From Naumannella cuiyingiana (GTDB taxonomy: Bacteria > Actinomycetota > Actinomycetes > Propionibacteriales > Propionibacteriaceae): a stretch of 64,000 nt of DNA. The notes beneath the pieces are model-generated. The model worked only from the letters and a program-made list of their open reading frames with translations, did no database searches and was not told the DNA's origin. The stretch is from the NCBI RefSeq assembly GCF_013408305.1, contig NZ_JACBZS010000001.1:3348001-3412000 (forward strand). The letters run 5' to 3'. Positions 47,921-56,861 of the stretch are shown piece by piece. The position numbers and the translations under genes are program-made. The first letter of the stretch is position 1; each line of letters opens with the position of its first letter.

Positions 47921-49015
47921 ATGATGCGACGACGGACCCGACAGATCACCCGTCCACTGGTGGCGGTGATCACCGCCGCGCTGGTGCTGCTGGCCGCGGC
48001 CTGTGGCGCCGGTGACCCCACGCGCAACCAAGGGGGTGAGGGCGGCGAGGGCGGCGACCGGCTGCGGATCGGCGTCACCGTCTACGACATGAGCTCGTTC
48101 ATCACCGCCGGCAAGGAGGGCATGGACGCCTATGCCGCGGCGAACAACATCGAGGTGTTGTGGAACTCGGCGAATCTCGACGTGAGCACCCAGGCCAGCC
48201 AGATGGACCAGTTGATCGCCGCGGGCGTCGACGCGATCGTCGTGGTCCCGGTCCAGGCCGACTCGCTGCAGCCGCAGGTCGCCGCGGCCAATGCGGCCGG
48301 AATCCCGGTGATCCCGGTCAACGCCTCGCTGAACAATCCCGATGTCGCAGGCGACGTCCAACCCGACGACGTGCTCGCGGGGGAGAACGAGATGCAGATG
48401 ATGGCCGACGCGCTCGGCGGGCGCGGCAACATCGTGATCCTGCAGGGCCCGCTCGGGCAGTCGGGCCAGATCAACCGGCAGACCGGTATCGAGAACGTGC
48501 TGGCCGAGAATCCCGACATCAAGGTCCTCGCGCAGGACACCGCCAACTGGAAGCGCGACGAGGCGGTGAACAAGACCAAGAACTGGATCTCGGCCTATGG
48601 CGACCAGATCGACGGAGTCGTCGCCCAGAACGACGACATGGGACTCGGCGCGCTGCAGGCCCTGAAGGAGGCCGGTGCGACCGATACGCCGATCGTCGGC
48701 ATCGACGGCATCGAGGACGGGCTGAAGGCGGTGGAGTCCGGTGAGTTCATCGGCACGATGCTGCAGAACGGCACGGTCGAGCTGTCCGCGGGTCTCGCGG
48801 TCGCCGCGGCGATCGCCCGCGGGGAGCAGATCAACACCAAGCCGGTCTACATCATGCCGCGGATCACGAAGGACAATGTCGGCGTGGCGATGGAACACGT
48901 GGTCACCAACCGACAGGAGTTCCTGTCCCAGATCCCCGAGCTGACCGCGGAGAACCTGAAGACCGGCAACATCGCCTACGAGGGCATCCCCGGCCAGGAA
49001 CCGGGCGGGCAGTGA
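47921..49015 (+). CDS. Sugar-binding lipoprotein (RbsB-like, peripla_BP_4)
   Basis: A 364-aa lipoprotein with lipobox LLAAAC (Cys28). The ligand-binding fold has [51 protein letters not shown] and a hinge region near [29 protein letters not shown] lies just before the ATG. It is the extracellular receptor of the CUT2 importer. The ligand could be a pentose, a polyol or an AI-2-type compound and is not decided by sequence. Confidence 0.94.
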   Translation: MMRRRTRQITRPLVAVITAALVLLAAACGAGDPTRNQGGEGGEGGDRLRIGVTVYDMSSFITAGKEGMDAYAAANNIEVLWNSANLDVSTQASQMDQLIAAGVDAIVVVPVQADSLQPQVAAANAAGIPVIPVNASLNNPDVAGDVQPDDVLAGENEMQMMADALGGRGNIVILQGPLGQSGQINRQTGIENVLAENPDIKVLAQDTANWKRDEAVNKTKNWISAYGDQIDGVVAQNDDMGLGALQALKEAGATDTPIVGIDGIEDGLKAVESGEFIGTMLQNGTVELSAGLAVAAAIARGEQINTKPVYIMPRITKDNVGVAMEHVVTNRQEFLSQIPELTAENLKTGNIAYEGIPGQEPGGQ

Positions 49016-49815
49016 GCGCCGGTTCCGGGCTGATCACCGAGATCGCCGCTCCGGCCGACGACATCCGCGTCGACCTCACCGGTCGCAGCGCGGTCGTCAC
49101 GGGCGGGGCCTCGGGGATCGGCGCGGCGATCGCGCAGCGGTTCGCCGACTCGGGTGCCGATCTGGTGATCATGGACGTCGACGAGCGGGCCGCCGAGTCC
49201 GCCGCGGGCGCGATCGGGGAGTCCGGCGGTCGCGCGAGCGCGGTGGCCTGCGATGTGACATCGACCGAATCGGTCACCCGAGCGGTGAGCATCGCCGAGG
49301 AGCGCCTGTCGGGGATCGACATCCTGGTGAACTCCGCGGGCATCGCCCGGCTGGCACCGGCCGAATCCTTGCCGGAGGAGGACTGGGACACCACGATTGC
49401 GGTGAACCTCAGCGGGAGCTACCGGATGTGCCGGGCCGTCGGCACCGGCATGCTGGACCGCGGCCGGGGCGTGATCATCAACCTCGCGTCCCAGGCGGCG
49501 CGGGTGGCGATCGCCGAGCACGTCGCCTACTCGGCCTCGAAGTTCGGAGTGATCGGCCTCACCCGCGTCCTCGCCCTGGAGTGGGCCGGTCGCGGGGTCC
49601 GGGTGAACGCGATCTCGCCGACCGTGGTGCTGACACCGCTCGGGATCGCCGCCTGGGACAACCCCAAGGGGGTCGCCCACCAGGCGCAGATCCCGGTCGG
49701 CCGGTTCGCCGTGCCCGCCGAGATCGCCGCCGCCGCGGCGTTCCTGGCCAGCGACGCGGCCGCGATGATCAACGGTGCCGATCTGGTGATCGACGGGGGA
49801 TTCACGATCTGGTGA
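49012..49815 (+). CDS. Short-chain dehydrogenase/reductase, probably for a sugar alcohol
   Basis: A 267-aa classical SDR. The nucleotide site is [17 protein letters not shown], with an Asp in VIMDVDERA that favours NAD over NADP. The catalytic Ser region is [11 protein letters not shown] and the motif [10 protein letters not shown] carries Tyr and Lys. The GTG start overlaps the binding-protein stop, so it is the last gene of the SorC-regulated operon. By context it oxidises the imported sugar or polyol (D-threitol- or sorbitol-type dehydrogenases are relatives). No kinase is present. Its 3' end overlaps the convergent ligase gene by 14 bp. Confidence 0.92.
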   Translation: MSAGSGLITEIAAPADDIRVDLTGRSAVVTGGASGIGAAIAQRFADSGADLVIMDVDERAAESAAGAIGESGGRASAVACDVTSTESVTRAVSIAEERLSGIDILVNSAGIARLAPAESLPEEDWDTTIAVNLSGSYRMCRAVGTGMLDRGRGVIINLASQAARVAIAEHVAYSASKFGVIGLTRVLALEWAGRGVRVNAISPTVVLTPLGIAAWDNPKGVAHQAQIPVGRFAVPAEIAAAAAFLASDAAAMINGADLVIDGGFTIW

Positions 49816-50896
49816 CCGGTCCGGCGCCGAGCACCGAGCGCAGGTCGGTGCTCGGACGCGCCTCCAACTGGGCGAACGTGCACTCGGCGGGCAGCCGGTC
49901 GGGGCGGAACCGGACGAAGGCCGGGCTGCTGCGAAAGCGCAGGTCGTCCTCGAGGTGGTCGTAGGAGACCTCGCAGACGAGTTCGGGCGCGAGCAGATAG
50001 GTGGCCTCGTCCGGGCCGCCGCTGCGCGGACCGGGTTGCGGGCGCCGAGCATCCCCGGGCAGCGTCGGGGGGGCCCAGGGATGCTCGGCGTGGGCCGGCG
50101 TACCCGGCGTCAGCGCGAGCGGCAGCAACACCTCGAGCAGCCGCTCGCGGGCATCGCGGGAGAAACCGGAGCAGGCACCGACCCAGGCCAGCCGCCCCCG
50201 CTCGTCGTGCAGGCCGAGGTGCAGCACGCCGAGCAGCGGTCGGCCGGGCGCGGAGTTCTTGTGCAGGCGGAACCCCCCGATCACGGTGTCGGCGTCGCGG
50301 CGATGTTTGATCTTCGTCATCGCGCGCACGCCCGGCAGGTAGGGGCCGTCCGGTGACTTGGCGATCACGCCGTCCAGACCATTGCCCTCGAAGCGCGCGA
50401 ACCACTCGCGCGCGGTGTCGGGGTCGGTCGTCATCGGGCTCAGGAACAGCGGCCCGGAGAGGTCGGCGAACAGCGCCTCCGCGACGCGGCGCCGCTCCCG
50501 ATAGGGCAGCCGCAGCATCGCAAGATCGTCCACGGCAAGCACGTCGAAGACGATCATGGATGCCGGGCGCAGGCGTACCAGTTGGGCGACCCGGTGCGGT
50601 GCCGCCCCCGACCGCTCCAGCAGTCGGGTGAAGCGCAGGGCATCGCCGTCGATCACCACGAGTTCGCCGTCGAGCACGCAACGCTGCGGCGCATCGGCGC
50701 GCACGGCCTCGACGACATCGGGGAAGTAGGGCGTCAGGTCGCGGCCCGAGCGGCTGATCAGGCGTACCTCGTCGTGATCACGAAAGACCAGCGCGCGAAA
50801 TCCGTCCCACTTGGGCTCATAGGCCATTCCGGGCGGAATCGTCGTCGCCGGCGCCGCGAGCATCGGCGCCAGCGGGGGAGACAGCGGCAGGTCCAC
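49802..50896 (-). CDS. ATP-dependent DNA ligase (LigC-like, NHEJ type)
   Basis: A 364-aa ligase. The nucleotidyl-transfer Lys29 is in YEPKWDGFRALVF (motif I), followed by LISRSGRDLTPYFP, VLDGELVVID, ASMIVFDVLAVDD, LDGVIAKSPDGPYLPG and MTKIKHRRDADTVIGG, i.e. all ligase motifs. A C-terminal OB domain follows with ECTFAQLEARP at its end. It is a stand-alone version of the LigD ligase domain. The GTG start has TACCAT 6 nt upstream (complement of 50903-50908). With the polymerase protein at 40942 it could form a split end-joining system; Ku is not in the window. Confidence 0.94.
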   Translation of the reverse strand: MDLPLSPPLAPMLAAPATTIPPGMAYEPKWDGFRALVFRDHDEVRLISRSGRDLTPYFPDVVEAVRADAPQRCVLDGELVVIDGDALRFTRLLERSGAAPHRVAQLVRLRPASMIVFDVLAVDDLAMLRLPYRERRRVAEALFADLSGPLFLSPMTTDPDTAREWFARFEGNGLDGVIAKSPDGPYLPGVRAMTKIKHRRDADTVIGGFRLHKNSAPGRPLLGVLHLGLHDERGRLAWVGACSGFSRDARERLLEVLLPLALTPGTPAHAEHPWAPPTLPGDARRPQPGPRSGGPDEATYLLAPELVCEVSYDHLEDDLRFRSSPAFVRFRPDRLPAECTFAQLEARPSTDLRSVLGAGPVTRS

Positions 50897-50902
50897 CCGG
50901 TG

Positions 50903-50947
50903 ATGGTAGTTCGCACAGGTACGCCGAACCGCCGCGTGCGGCAGGAT
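50903..50947. promoter_or_regulatory. Back-to-back leaderless promoters for ligC-like and ppk2-like genes
   Basis: The 57-bp divergent gap holds TACCAT (minus strand, 50908-50903) 6 nt before the ligase GTG and CAGGAT (plus, 50942-50947) 6 nt before the PPK2 ATG. Two leaderless promoters facing outward would share the region in between. Confidence 0.5.
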
Positions 50948-50953
50948 GACGCC

Positions 50954-51805
50954 ATGACGACTCCGATCTCCGACCTCCTGCGGTTGCCGGCCGGGCCGGT
51001 CGACCTGTCCGCGCTCGACCCCCGCGCCACCCACGGGTTCCCCGGCAAGGACAAGTCGGACCAGCCGAAGCTGATGGCCGAGCTGGCGCCCGTGCTGGAC
51101 GATCGCCAGGAGCGCCTCTTCGCCGCCGGCCGGGCCGATCCGGAGAGCGCGCCGCGGGTGTTGATGATCCTGCAGGGCATGGACACCTCCGGTAAGGGCG
51201 GCGTGATCCGGCACGCGGTCGGGCTGATGGACCCCCAGGGCGTCCGGATCACCGGCTTCAAGGCGCCCACCGAGGAGGAGCGGTCCCACGACTTCTTGTG
51301 GCGGATCGAGCGTGCGCTCCCGTCGCCCGGCCAGGTCGGGATCTTCGACCGCTCCCAGTACGAGGACGTGCTGGTGGTCCGGGTCGAGCAGCTCGTGGAC
51401 GAGGCCGAATGGCGCTCGCGCTATGACCGGATCAACGAGTTCGAGGCCCGGTTGGCCGAGCAGGGCACCTTGATCATCAAGTGCTTCCTGAACGTGTCCT
51501 ATGCCAAGCAGGGTGAGCGCCTGATGGAGCGGCTGGACAACCCGGACAAGTACTGGAAGTACAACCCGGGCGACCTGGTCGCCCGCTCCCGCTGGGCGGA
51601 CTACCAGGCGGCCTATGCCGACGCGTTGGCCAACTGCAACACCGAGGTCGCGCCCTGGTACGTCATCCCGGCCGATCGCAAGTGGTACCGCAACTGGGCG
51701 GCCGCCCAGTTGCTCGCCGAGCAGTTGGAGCGGCTGAACCTCGGCTGGCCGCCCGCCGATTTCGACGTGGCCGAGCAGAAGAGGCTGCTCGCGGCGACCA
51801 TGTGA
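50954..51805 (+). CDS. Polyphosphate kinase 2 family protein
   Basis: A 283-aa PPK2. Walker A is LQGMDTSGKGGVIRH (Lys81). The lid and Walker B region is VGIFDRSQYEDVLVVRVE, and the conserved CFLNVSYAKQGERLMERLDNPDKYWKYNPGD block and APWYVIPADRKWYRNW ending are intact. It transfers phosphate between polyphosphate and nucleotides (ADP, GDP or AMP, depending on class; class not decided here). The ATG follows CAGGAT by 6 nt. Propionibacteria and relatives use polyphosphate heavily. Confidence 0.95.
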   Translation: MTTPISDLLRLPAGPVDLSALDPRATHGFPGKDKSDQPKLMAELAPVLDDRQERLFAAGRADPESAPRVLMILQGMDTSGKGGVIRHAVGLMDPQGVRITGFKAPTEEERSHDFLWRIERALPSPGQVGIFDRSQYEDVLVVRVEQLVDEAEWRSRYDRINEFEARLAEQGTLIIKCFLNVSYAKQGERLMERLDNPDKYWKYNPGDLVARSRWADYQAAYADALANCNTEVAPWYVIPADRKWYRNWAAAQLLAEQLERLNLGWPPADFDVAEQKRLLAATM

Positions 51806-51811
51806 CGCCGG

Positions 51812-51827
51812 GGCCGCTCAAGCGGCC
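51812..51827. terminator. Hairpin GGCCGCT-CA-AGCGGCC between convergent genes
   Basis: A perfect 7-bp stem between the PPK2 stop and the CbiX-like stop codon, which begins at 51828. No T-run follows. A likely bidirectional terminator. Confidence 0.6.
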
Positions 51828-52625
51828 TCAGGCACCGACCACGCTGAGCGACGGGCGCGCGGGCTCCGCGGTCTCGTCGAAACCGAAGTCGACCAGTTCC
51901 ATCGCCGCCACGGCGTAGCGGGCCAGCGCCAGATCAAGGACGGTCTCGTCGGCCCCGAGCGGATCGCCGACCGCGACGACGCCGGCCGACCGCGCTTGCT
52001 CGGCCCGTTCCACCCAGTGCGCATCGGCGGTCAGGCAGAGCGAGCCGACGGCCACGTTGCGCCGCCCCTGGGCGTACAGCGAGTGCAGCGCCTCCGCCAT
52101 CGCGCCGGCGCCGGCATCGGTGAAGACGGGTACGCAGGGCAGCTTGTGGTGCTGGCCCCACTGCCGGGCGCGGCGGGCGACGAGCGCCGCTCCGCGGGAA
52201 TCGGGGGTGCCCTCGGCCAGCAGCACCAGGCCGTCGAGCTCGGTGGCCCGGGCCCGGCGCAGCGCCTGCCGCAGTTGCGCGTCGACCCGGGACAACAGGC
52301 TCGCCTCCGGGCCGATCGACCCCGCGACCGCGGTGCGGATCTCCGGGTGCGTGGCGCGGGTGCGGCGTACCAGCGTCGCGACGCGCTCGTCGGTGGCGAA
52401 CGGGCTGGACAGCAGTGCGGGAACGAAGGCGATCTCGCGCACGCCGGCGCGGGCCAGGTGGCTGACCACCTGCGGTCCGGTCGGCGGACAGTGATCGAGG
52501 AACGCAGCGCGGACGTCGAGTTCGGGACGCATCGCCTGCAGCCCGACGCGCATGGCGTGGGCTACCTGGTTGACCTGAGAATCAGAGCTGCCGGCGGCCA
52601 GGACGACGAGAGTCGGTGCGTTCAT
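51828..52625 (-). CDS. CbiX/sirohydrochlorin chelatase-like protein lacking the catalytic histidines
   Basis: A 265-aa protein with two CbiX-like alpha/beta halves: PTLVVLAAGSSDSQVNQVAHAMRVGLQ with IAFVPALLSSPFATDERVATLV, then DGLVLLAEGTPDSRGAALVARRARQW with VAVGSLCLTADAHWVERAE. In active chelatases the first strand reads AHGSR, with a metal-binding His, and a second His follows the LSPG-type segment. Here these are Ala-Ala-Gly-Ser and Ser-Ser-Pro-Phe. It is therefore probably not a normal chelatase. An AT-rich dyad lies in front of its -10-like TACTTT. Role unknown. Confidence 0.8.
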   Translation of the reverse strand: MNAPTLVVLAAGSSDSQVNQVAHAMRVGLQAMRPELDVRAAFLDHCPPTGPQVVSHLARAGVREIAFVPALLSSPFATDERVATLVRRTRATHPEIRTAVAGSIGPEASLLSRVDAQLRQALRRARATELDGLVLLAEGTPDSRGAALVARRARQWGQHHKLPCVPVFTDAGAGAMAEALHSLYAQGRRNVAVGSLCLTADAHWVERAEQARSAGVVAVGDPLGADETVLDLALARYAVAAMELVDFGFDETAEPARPSLSVVGA

Positions 52626-52671
52626 GCGGACACTCTCGCGGCTCGGACACGCGTCCACAAGCTGAGATACC

Positions 52672-52692
52672 AAAGTATGAGATTGAATCTCA
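52672..52692 (-). promoter_or_regulatory. AT-rich operator dyad upstream of the CbiX-like gene
   Basis: TGAGATT-G-AATCTCA (52678-52692) has perfect 7-bp arms and directly abuts a minus-strand -10-like TACTTT (52677-52672). The local base composition is far more AT-rich than elsewhere in the window. The shape suits a Fur/Zur- or other metal-type repressor, but it matches no consensus I can name. Confidence 0.5.
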
Positions 52693-52824
52693 CATATTGA
52701 GCATCGACCTCGTGGCCTCGGGTCACGGCTGGGCGACATATCGCGCCGGCGTCTCGTCAATCGTGGCCGGATCGGCAAAACTGTGCGCGGCAGTGTGGCT
52801 CCCCCAATGCGGAAGGACGACGCG

Positions 52825-54114
52825 ATGCGACGAGGACTGATCAGGACGGCGGCCGGGCTAGGCGCGGCGCTGGTGCTGGCGGCGACCGCGGCCTGTGCGC
52901 CCGGCGGCGCCGGGGGCGAGGCGGAGCAGACGGGCGACCAGACGCTGACCTACCTGTACTTCACCGACGGTCCGGACGAGCAGGCGACGCGCGACCTGAT
53001 CGCCCGCTTCGAGCAGGAGACGGGGGCCACGGTGAACCTCGAACTGATCCCGTACGCCAATCTGGAGCAGACGCTGCAGGCCAGGCTCTCCGGTGGTAAT
53101 CCCCCCGACGTTGCCCGCCTGACCACGCTCACCCCGGTCCGCGACGACCTGGTCGATCTGACCGCGCTGCGACCGGAGCTCGCGGGGCAGTACCTCGACG
53201 GCATGGCCGGACCGGCCACCGGGCCGGGCGGCGAGCTGCTCGCGGTGCCCAGCGACCTGACGCTGAACGGGCCGATGATCAATCTCGACCTGTTCGAGAA
53301 GGCCGGCGTCGAGCCACCGACGGCGCAGCGGCCGTGGCGGTCGTGGGACGAGGTCGTCGAGGCGGCCGAGCAGGTGAAGAAGGGCGCCGGCACCGAGTTC
53401 GGTCTGGCCATGGACGTGTCGGGTCACCGGTTCTCCACGATGATGAGCCAGTACGGGACGACCGTCTTCGACGAATCGGGTACGCAGGTCGCGCTCGCCG
53501 AGGAGCCGGCCGTCGCCGCCGTGACCAGGTTCGCCGAGCTGAATGCCGACGGCGTGATGCCGCGCGACCTGTGGTTGCAGGCCGGTACGCGCTACACCGC
53601 GGCGAACGAGATCTTCCTCGCCCAGCAGGCGCCGATCTATGTTTCGGGCAACTGGCAGGTCGCGGCCTTCGCCGAGTCCGCTGAGTTCGACTGGGCGGCG
53701 GTGCCGAACCCCTGCCAGGAGCGCTGCGGCGGATTCCCGGGCGGCAAGTTCATGGGCGCGTTCAAGGCCAGCCCGCGCCAGCAGCTCGCCGCCGACTTCA
53801 TCGCCTTCATGAACTCCGCCGACTCCCAGCGCTATCTGGCGGACAAGGCCAACTTCCTGCCGACCCGCAAGGACCTGATCGAGTCCGGGGTGGAATACAG
53901 CAACCGCGATGCCGACATGCAGGTCTTCCTCGCCGATGTCCAGCAGACCCCGCCCGACACCTTCGGCACGTCGTTCTCGCCCGCCTTCAGCGCCACCAGC
54001 ACCGAGATGACCAAGGTGCTCGCCGCCGTGTTGGCGGGGCAGCAGGATCCGGCCCAGGCCGTGGCCGCCTTCCGCAAGGGCGCGGAGAAGTCGCTGCAGG
54101 ACGCGGCCGGGTGA
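52825..54114 (+). CDS. Sugar-binding lipoprotein (SBP_bac_1 family)
   Basis: A 429-aa lipoprotein, lipobox ATAAC (Cys24). Family 1 features are TLTYLYFTDGPDEQATRDLIARFEQETG, LSGGNPPDVARL, MINLDLFEKAGVEPP and FLPTRKDLIES. It binds a sugar or oligosaccharide outside the membrane. The ATG at 52825 is preceded by GGAAGGA; an earlier in-frame ATG at 52807 precedes that site and is less likely. It leads a three-gene operon with two permeases and no ATPase. Confidence 0.93.
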   Translation: MRRGLIRTAAGLGAALVLAATAACAPGGAGGEAEQTGDQTLTYLYFTDGPDEQATRDLIARFEQETGATVNLELIPYANLEQTLQARLSGGNPPDVARLTTLTPVRDDLVDLTALRPELAGQYLDGMAGPATGPGGELLAVPSDLTLNGPMINLDLFEKAGVEPPTAQRPWRSWDEVVEAAEQVKKGAGTEFGLAMDVSGHRFSTMMSQYGTTVFDESGTQVALAEEPAVAAVTRFAELNADGVMPRDLWLQAGTRYTAANEIFLAQQAPIYVSGNWQVAAFAESAEFDWAAVPNPCQERCGGFPGGKFMGAFKASPRQQLAADFIAFMNSADSQRYLADKANFLPTRKDLIESGVEYSNRDADMQVFLADVQQTPPDTFGTSFSPAFSATSTEMTKVLAAVLAGQQDPAQAVAAFRKGAEKSLQDAAG

Positions 54115-55007
54115 GCCGGCCCGTCGCACGCCGGCGGCGGTTCACGGCGCGTACGCTCGCGCCGTACCTGTTCATTGCGCCGAACCTGGTGATCTTCTTG
54201 CTGTTCACGATCTGGCCGGCGATCAACATGGTCAACATCTCCCTCTACGACTCCCGCGACGGGCGCAATTTCCGGTTCGTCGGGACCAGCAACTACTCCG
54301 AGCTGGTCAGCGATGCCGAGTTCTGGCAGGTGGCCGGTCAGACCGTCTTCTACGTGATCTGCTTCGTGATCGCGACCACAGTGCTGGCCACGGCGTACGC
54401 CGTGCTGCTGAACGACGCCTTCCCCGGGCGGGGGTTCTTCCGGGCGGTGCTGTTCCTGCCGAGCCTGCTCTCGGCCGTGGTGATCGGGCTGTTGTGGCGC
54501 TGGCTGCTGGACCGGACGAACGGTCTGGTGAACATCGTCCTCGGCACGCTCGGCCTGCCCGAGCCGGGTTGGCTGATCAACGGACCGCTCGCGATGGGGG
54601 TGATCATCGCGGTCGGGCTGTGGATCCACCTGGGCTTCTACACGCTGATCATGTTGTCCGGGCTGCAGGGAATCGACCCGACGGTCTACGAGGCGGCGCA
54701 TGTCGACGGCGCCTCGCGCTGGCAACAGTTCCGGCACCTCACCTGGCCACTGCTGCGCCCGACGACCCTGGTGGTGGTGATCCTCGGCACCATGTCGGCC
54801 TTCCAGTCCTTCGACTACATCTACTCGCTGACCGGCGGTGGCCCGGTCGGCGCGACGATGCTGATGGTGCAGTTCGTCTACGAGCGGGCCTTCGTCTCGC
54901 CGATCCGCTACGGGATCGCCGCGGCCGGTTCGGTGGTGTTGTTCATCTGCGTGTTCGCCTTCACCATGCTGAACTTCCTCAACGCGCGGCGTCGGGGCAT
55001 CGCATGA
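54111..55007 (+). CDS. Sugar ABC importer permease (MalF/UgpA-like)
   Basis: A 298-aa permease with six helices. LAPYLFIAPNLVIFLLFTIWPAINM at the start and the EAA loop YEAAHVDGASRWQQFRHLTWPLLRP are diagnostic of CUT1 importers. It overlaps the binding protein by GTGA and the second permease by ATGA. Confidence 0.94.
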   Translation: MSRPVARRRRFTARTLAPYLFIAPNLVIFLLFTIWPAINMVNISLYDSRDGRNFRFVGTSNYSELVSDAEFWQVAGQTVFYVICFVIATTVLATAYAVLLNDAFPGRGFFRAVLFLPSLLSAVVIGLLWRWLLDRTNGLVNIVLGTLGLPEPGWLINGPLAMGVIIAVGLWIHLGFYTLIMLSGLQGIDPTVYEAAHVDGASRWQQFRHLTWPLLRPTTLVVVILGTMSAFQSFDYIYSLTGGGPVGATMLMVQFVYERAFVSPIRYGIAAAGSVVLFICVFAFTMLNFLNARRRGIA

Positions 55008-55900
55008 GCGCCCCGGCGACGAACCCGCCCGATGTCGCCGCAGGGCGGCCGGCCGCGCCGACCTGGACCGGCACCGGCCGCCGCCCGCCGACGGGCTGGG
55101 CGATCGCGCGTTACGTGATCCTGATCGCCACCGCGCTGCTGATCCTCGGCCCGCTGGTCTGGACCTTCGTGTCGAGCTTCAAGACCCCCACCGAACTGGC
55201 GCAGCGGCCGCCGGTGATCCTGCCCGCGCAGTGGAGCCTGGAGAACTACACCGGGGCGCTGGAGCGATTCCCGTTCGCGACCTATCTGCGCAACTCGGTG
55301 ATCGTCACGGTCGCCGCCACCGCGTTGACGGTCGTGATCAACACGATGTGCGCCTACGGCCTGGCCAAGTACAACTTCCGCGGCCGCAACTTCGTCTTCC
55401 TGCTCGTGCTGGCGACGATCATGATCCCGCTGCAGGTGATCCTGATCCCGGTCTACCAGATGGCCTACCAGCTCGGGCTGGTGAACACGTTGTGGGGCCT
55501 GATCATCCCGCCGGCGGCGACGCCGACCGGGGTGTTCCTGATCCGGCAGTACATGCTGGGGATACCGGACGATCTGATCGAGGCCGCGCGGGTCGACGGA
55601 GCGAGCGAGTTCGGCATCTTCGCCCGGGTCGTGCTGCCGCTGTGCGGTCCGCCGATCGCGGTGGTCACCATCTTCTCGATCATGTGGCGCTGGAACGACT
55701 TCTTGTGGCCGCTGGTGATCTCCCAGCAGCAGGACAACTACACCCTCCCGGTCGCGTTGGCCCAGTTCAACGCCGAACTGATCGTGCCGTTCAACTACAT
55801 CCTGGCGATGTCAGTCGTCTCGATGGTTCCGGTGATCATCATCTTCTTGTTCCTCCAGCGCCAGATCGTCACCGGCATCGCCAGCAGCGGCCTGAAGTGA
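55004..55900 (+). CDS. Sugar ABC importer permease (MalG/UgpE-like)
   Basis: A 298-aa permease with six helices after a 35-residue Pro-rich N-terminus. FVSSFKTPTELAQRPPVILP and the EAA loop IEAARVDGASEFGIFARVVLPLCGPP define the MalG type. No ATPase gene follows, so the complex probably uses a shared ATPase encoded elsewhere, as MsiK serves many actinobacterial CUT1 systems. Its last 90 bp overlap the convergent YihY-like gene. Confidence 0.94.
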   Translation: MSAPATNPPDVAAGRPAAPTWTGTGRRPPTGWAIARYVILIATALLILGPLVWTFVSSFKTPTELAQRPPVILPAQWSLENYTGALERFPFATYLRNSVIVTVAATALTVVINTMCAYGLAKYNFRGRNFVFLLVLATIMIPLQVILIPVYQMAYQLGLVNTLWGLIIPPAATPTGVFLIRQYMLGIPDDLIEAARVDGASEFGIFARVVLPLCGPPIAVVTIFSIMWRWNDFLWPLVISQQQDNYTLPVALAQFNAELIVPFNYILAMSVVSMVPVIIIFLFLQRQIVTGIASSGLK

Positions 55901-56797
55901 GTCCTCGGCCCGTCGCGGAGTCGGGCGTACCCCCGCAAACCGGGGAAAGACCTCGGCGACGGAGGCGTTGATGGCCGCGCCGATCAGCACGGCCAGCGAC
56001 GTCAGATAGAGCCACAACAAGACGGCGATCGGCGCTGCGAGCGGCCCGTAGATCGAGGTGGTGTCGCTGGCGAAGGAGAGCACCAGGCGCAGGAGCTGGC
56101 TGCCGACCAGCCACATCACCATCGTCCACAGCGCGCCCGGCAGGTGCGAGTGCCAGGCGTGGCGTTCGGGCACCGCGAGATAGAACATCGTGGTGACCAG
56201 CCCGATCGAGAGCAACGTCACCACGGGCCAGTAGAGCCCGGCCAGCCAGGCAACCCGCTCGGGCAACAGCTCGCCGATCAGCGAAGGCCCGGTGAGGATC
56301 AGCGGGATCAGCACGATGCCGATCACCAGCAACAACAAGAACAGCGCAAAGCTGAGGGCCCGCTGCCGCACGATGCTGCGCCTGCCCTGGTAGCCATACA
56401 TCAGGCTGACGGTCTCGACGAAGACCGCGATCGCCCGCGATCCCGTCCACAGGGCGATCAGGAAGCCGATCGACACCACATCGGAGCGCCGGCTGCTGAT
56501 CACCTCGTCGATGGTGGGGGCGAGGATCGACTCGATGCTGGTCCGGGTCAGGAACTGGCCCGCGAAACCGAGGATGTCGTCGCGCAGCCCGAAGATCGTC
56601 GACGGGTCGGTCTGTGCGGCGACGAAGCCGAGCGCTCCGACCAGCGCGAACAGCATCGGCGGCAGCGACAACAGGGCGAAGAACGCGCTCTCCGCCGCGA
56701 GGCCGATCACGCGATAGCGAAACCCGGCGCGGAAGGCCAGCACACCGACCTTGCGGAGCCGTCCCGGAACGGTGTCCGTGCCGGGGATCGCGTTCAT
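55811..56797 (-). CDS. YihY/UPF0761 family membrane protein
   Basis: A 328-aa protein with about six membrane helices. AFRAGFRYRVIGLAAESAFFALLSLPPMLFALVGALGF and IYGPLAAPIAVLLWLYLTSLAVLIGAAINA are the family hallmarks (formerly annotated RNase BN, now considered of unclear membrane function). The last 30 residues, ending in an acidic GDDLALEEQEDDDHRNHRDD tail, are encoded opposite the MalG-type gene. The ATG at 56797 is near a CAGGAT on the minus strand. Confidence 0.88.
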   Translation of the reverse strand: MNAIPGTDTVPGRLRKVGVLAFRAGFRYRVIGLAAESAFFALLSLPPMLFALVGALGFVAAQTDPSTIFGLRDDILGFAGQFLTRTSIESILAPTIDEVISSRRSDVVSIGFLIALWTGSRAIAVFVETVSLMYGYQGRRSIVRQRALSFALFLLLLVIGIVLIPLILTGPSLIGELLPERVAWLAGLYWPVVTLLSIGLVTTMFYLAVPERHAWHSHLPGALWTMVMWLVGSQLLRLVLSFASDTTSIYGPLAAPIAVLLWLYLTSLAVLIGAAINASVAEVFPRFAGVRPTPRRAEDSLQAAAGDAGDDLALEEQEDDDHRNHRDD

Positions 56798-56861
56798 TGC
56801 TCCTATCCTGACAGTCCCGGCGCGCGGTCCGGGCAACGACACGCAACGCACGGAGGCGGCG

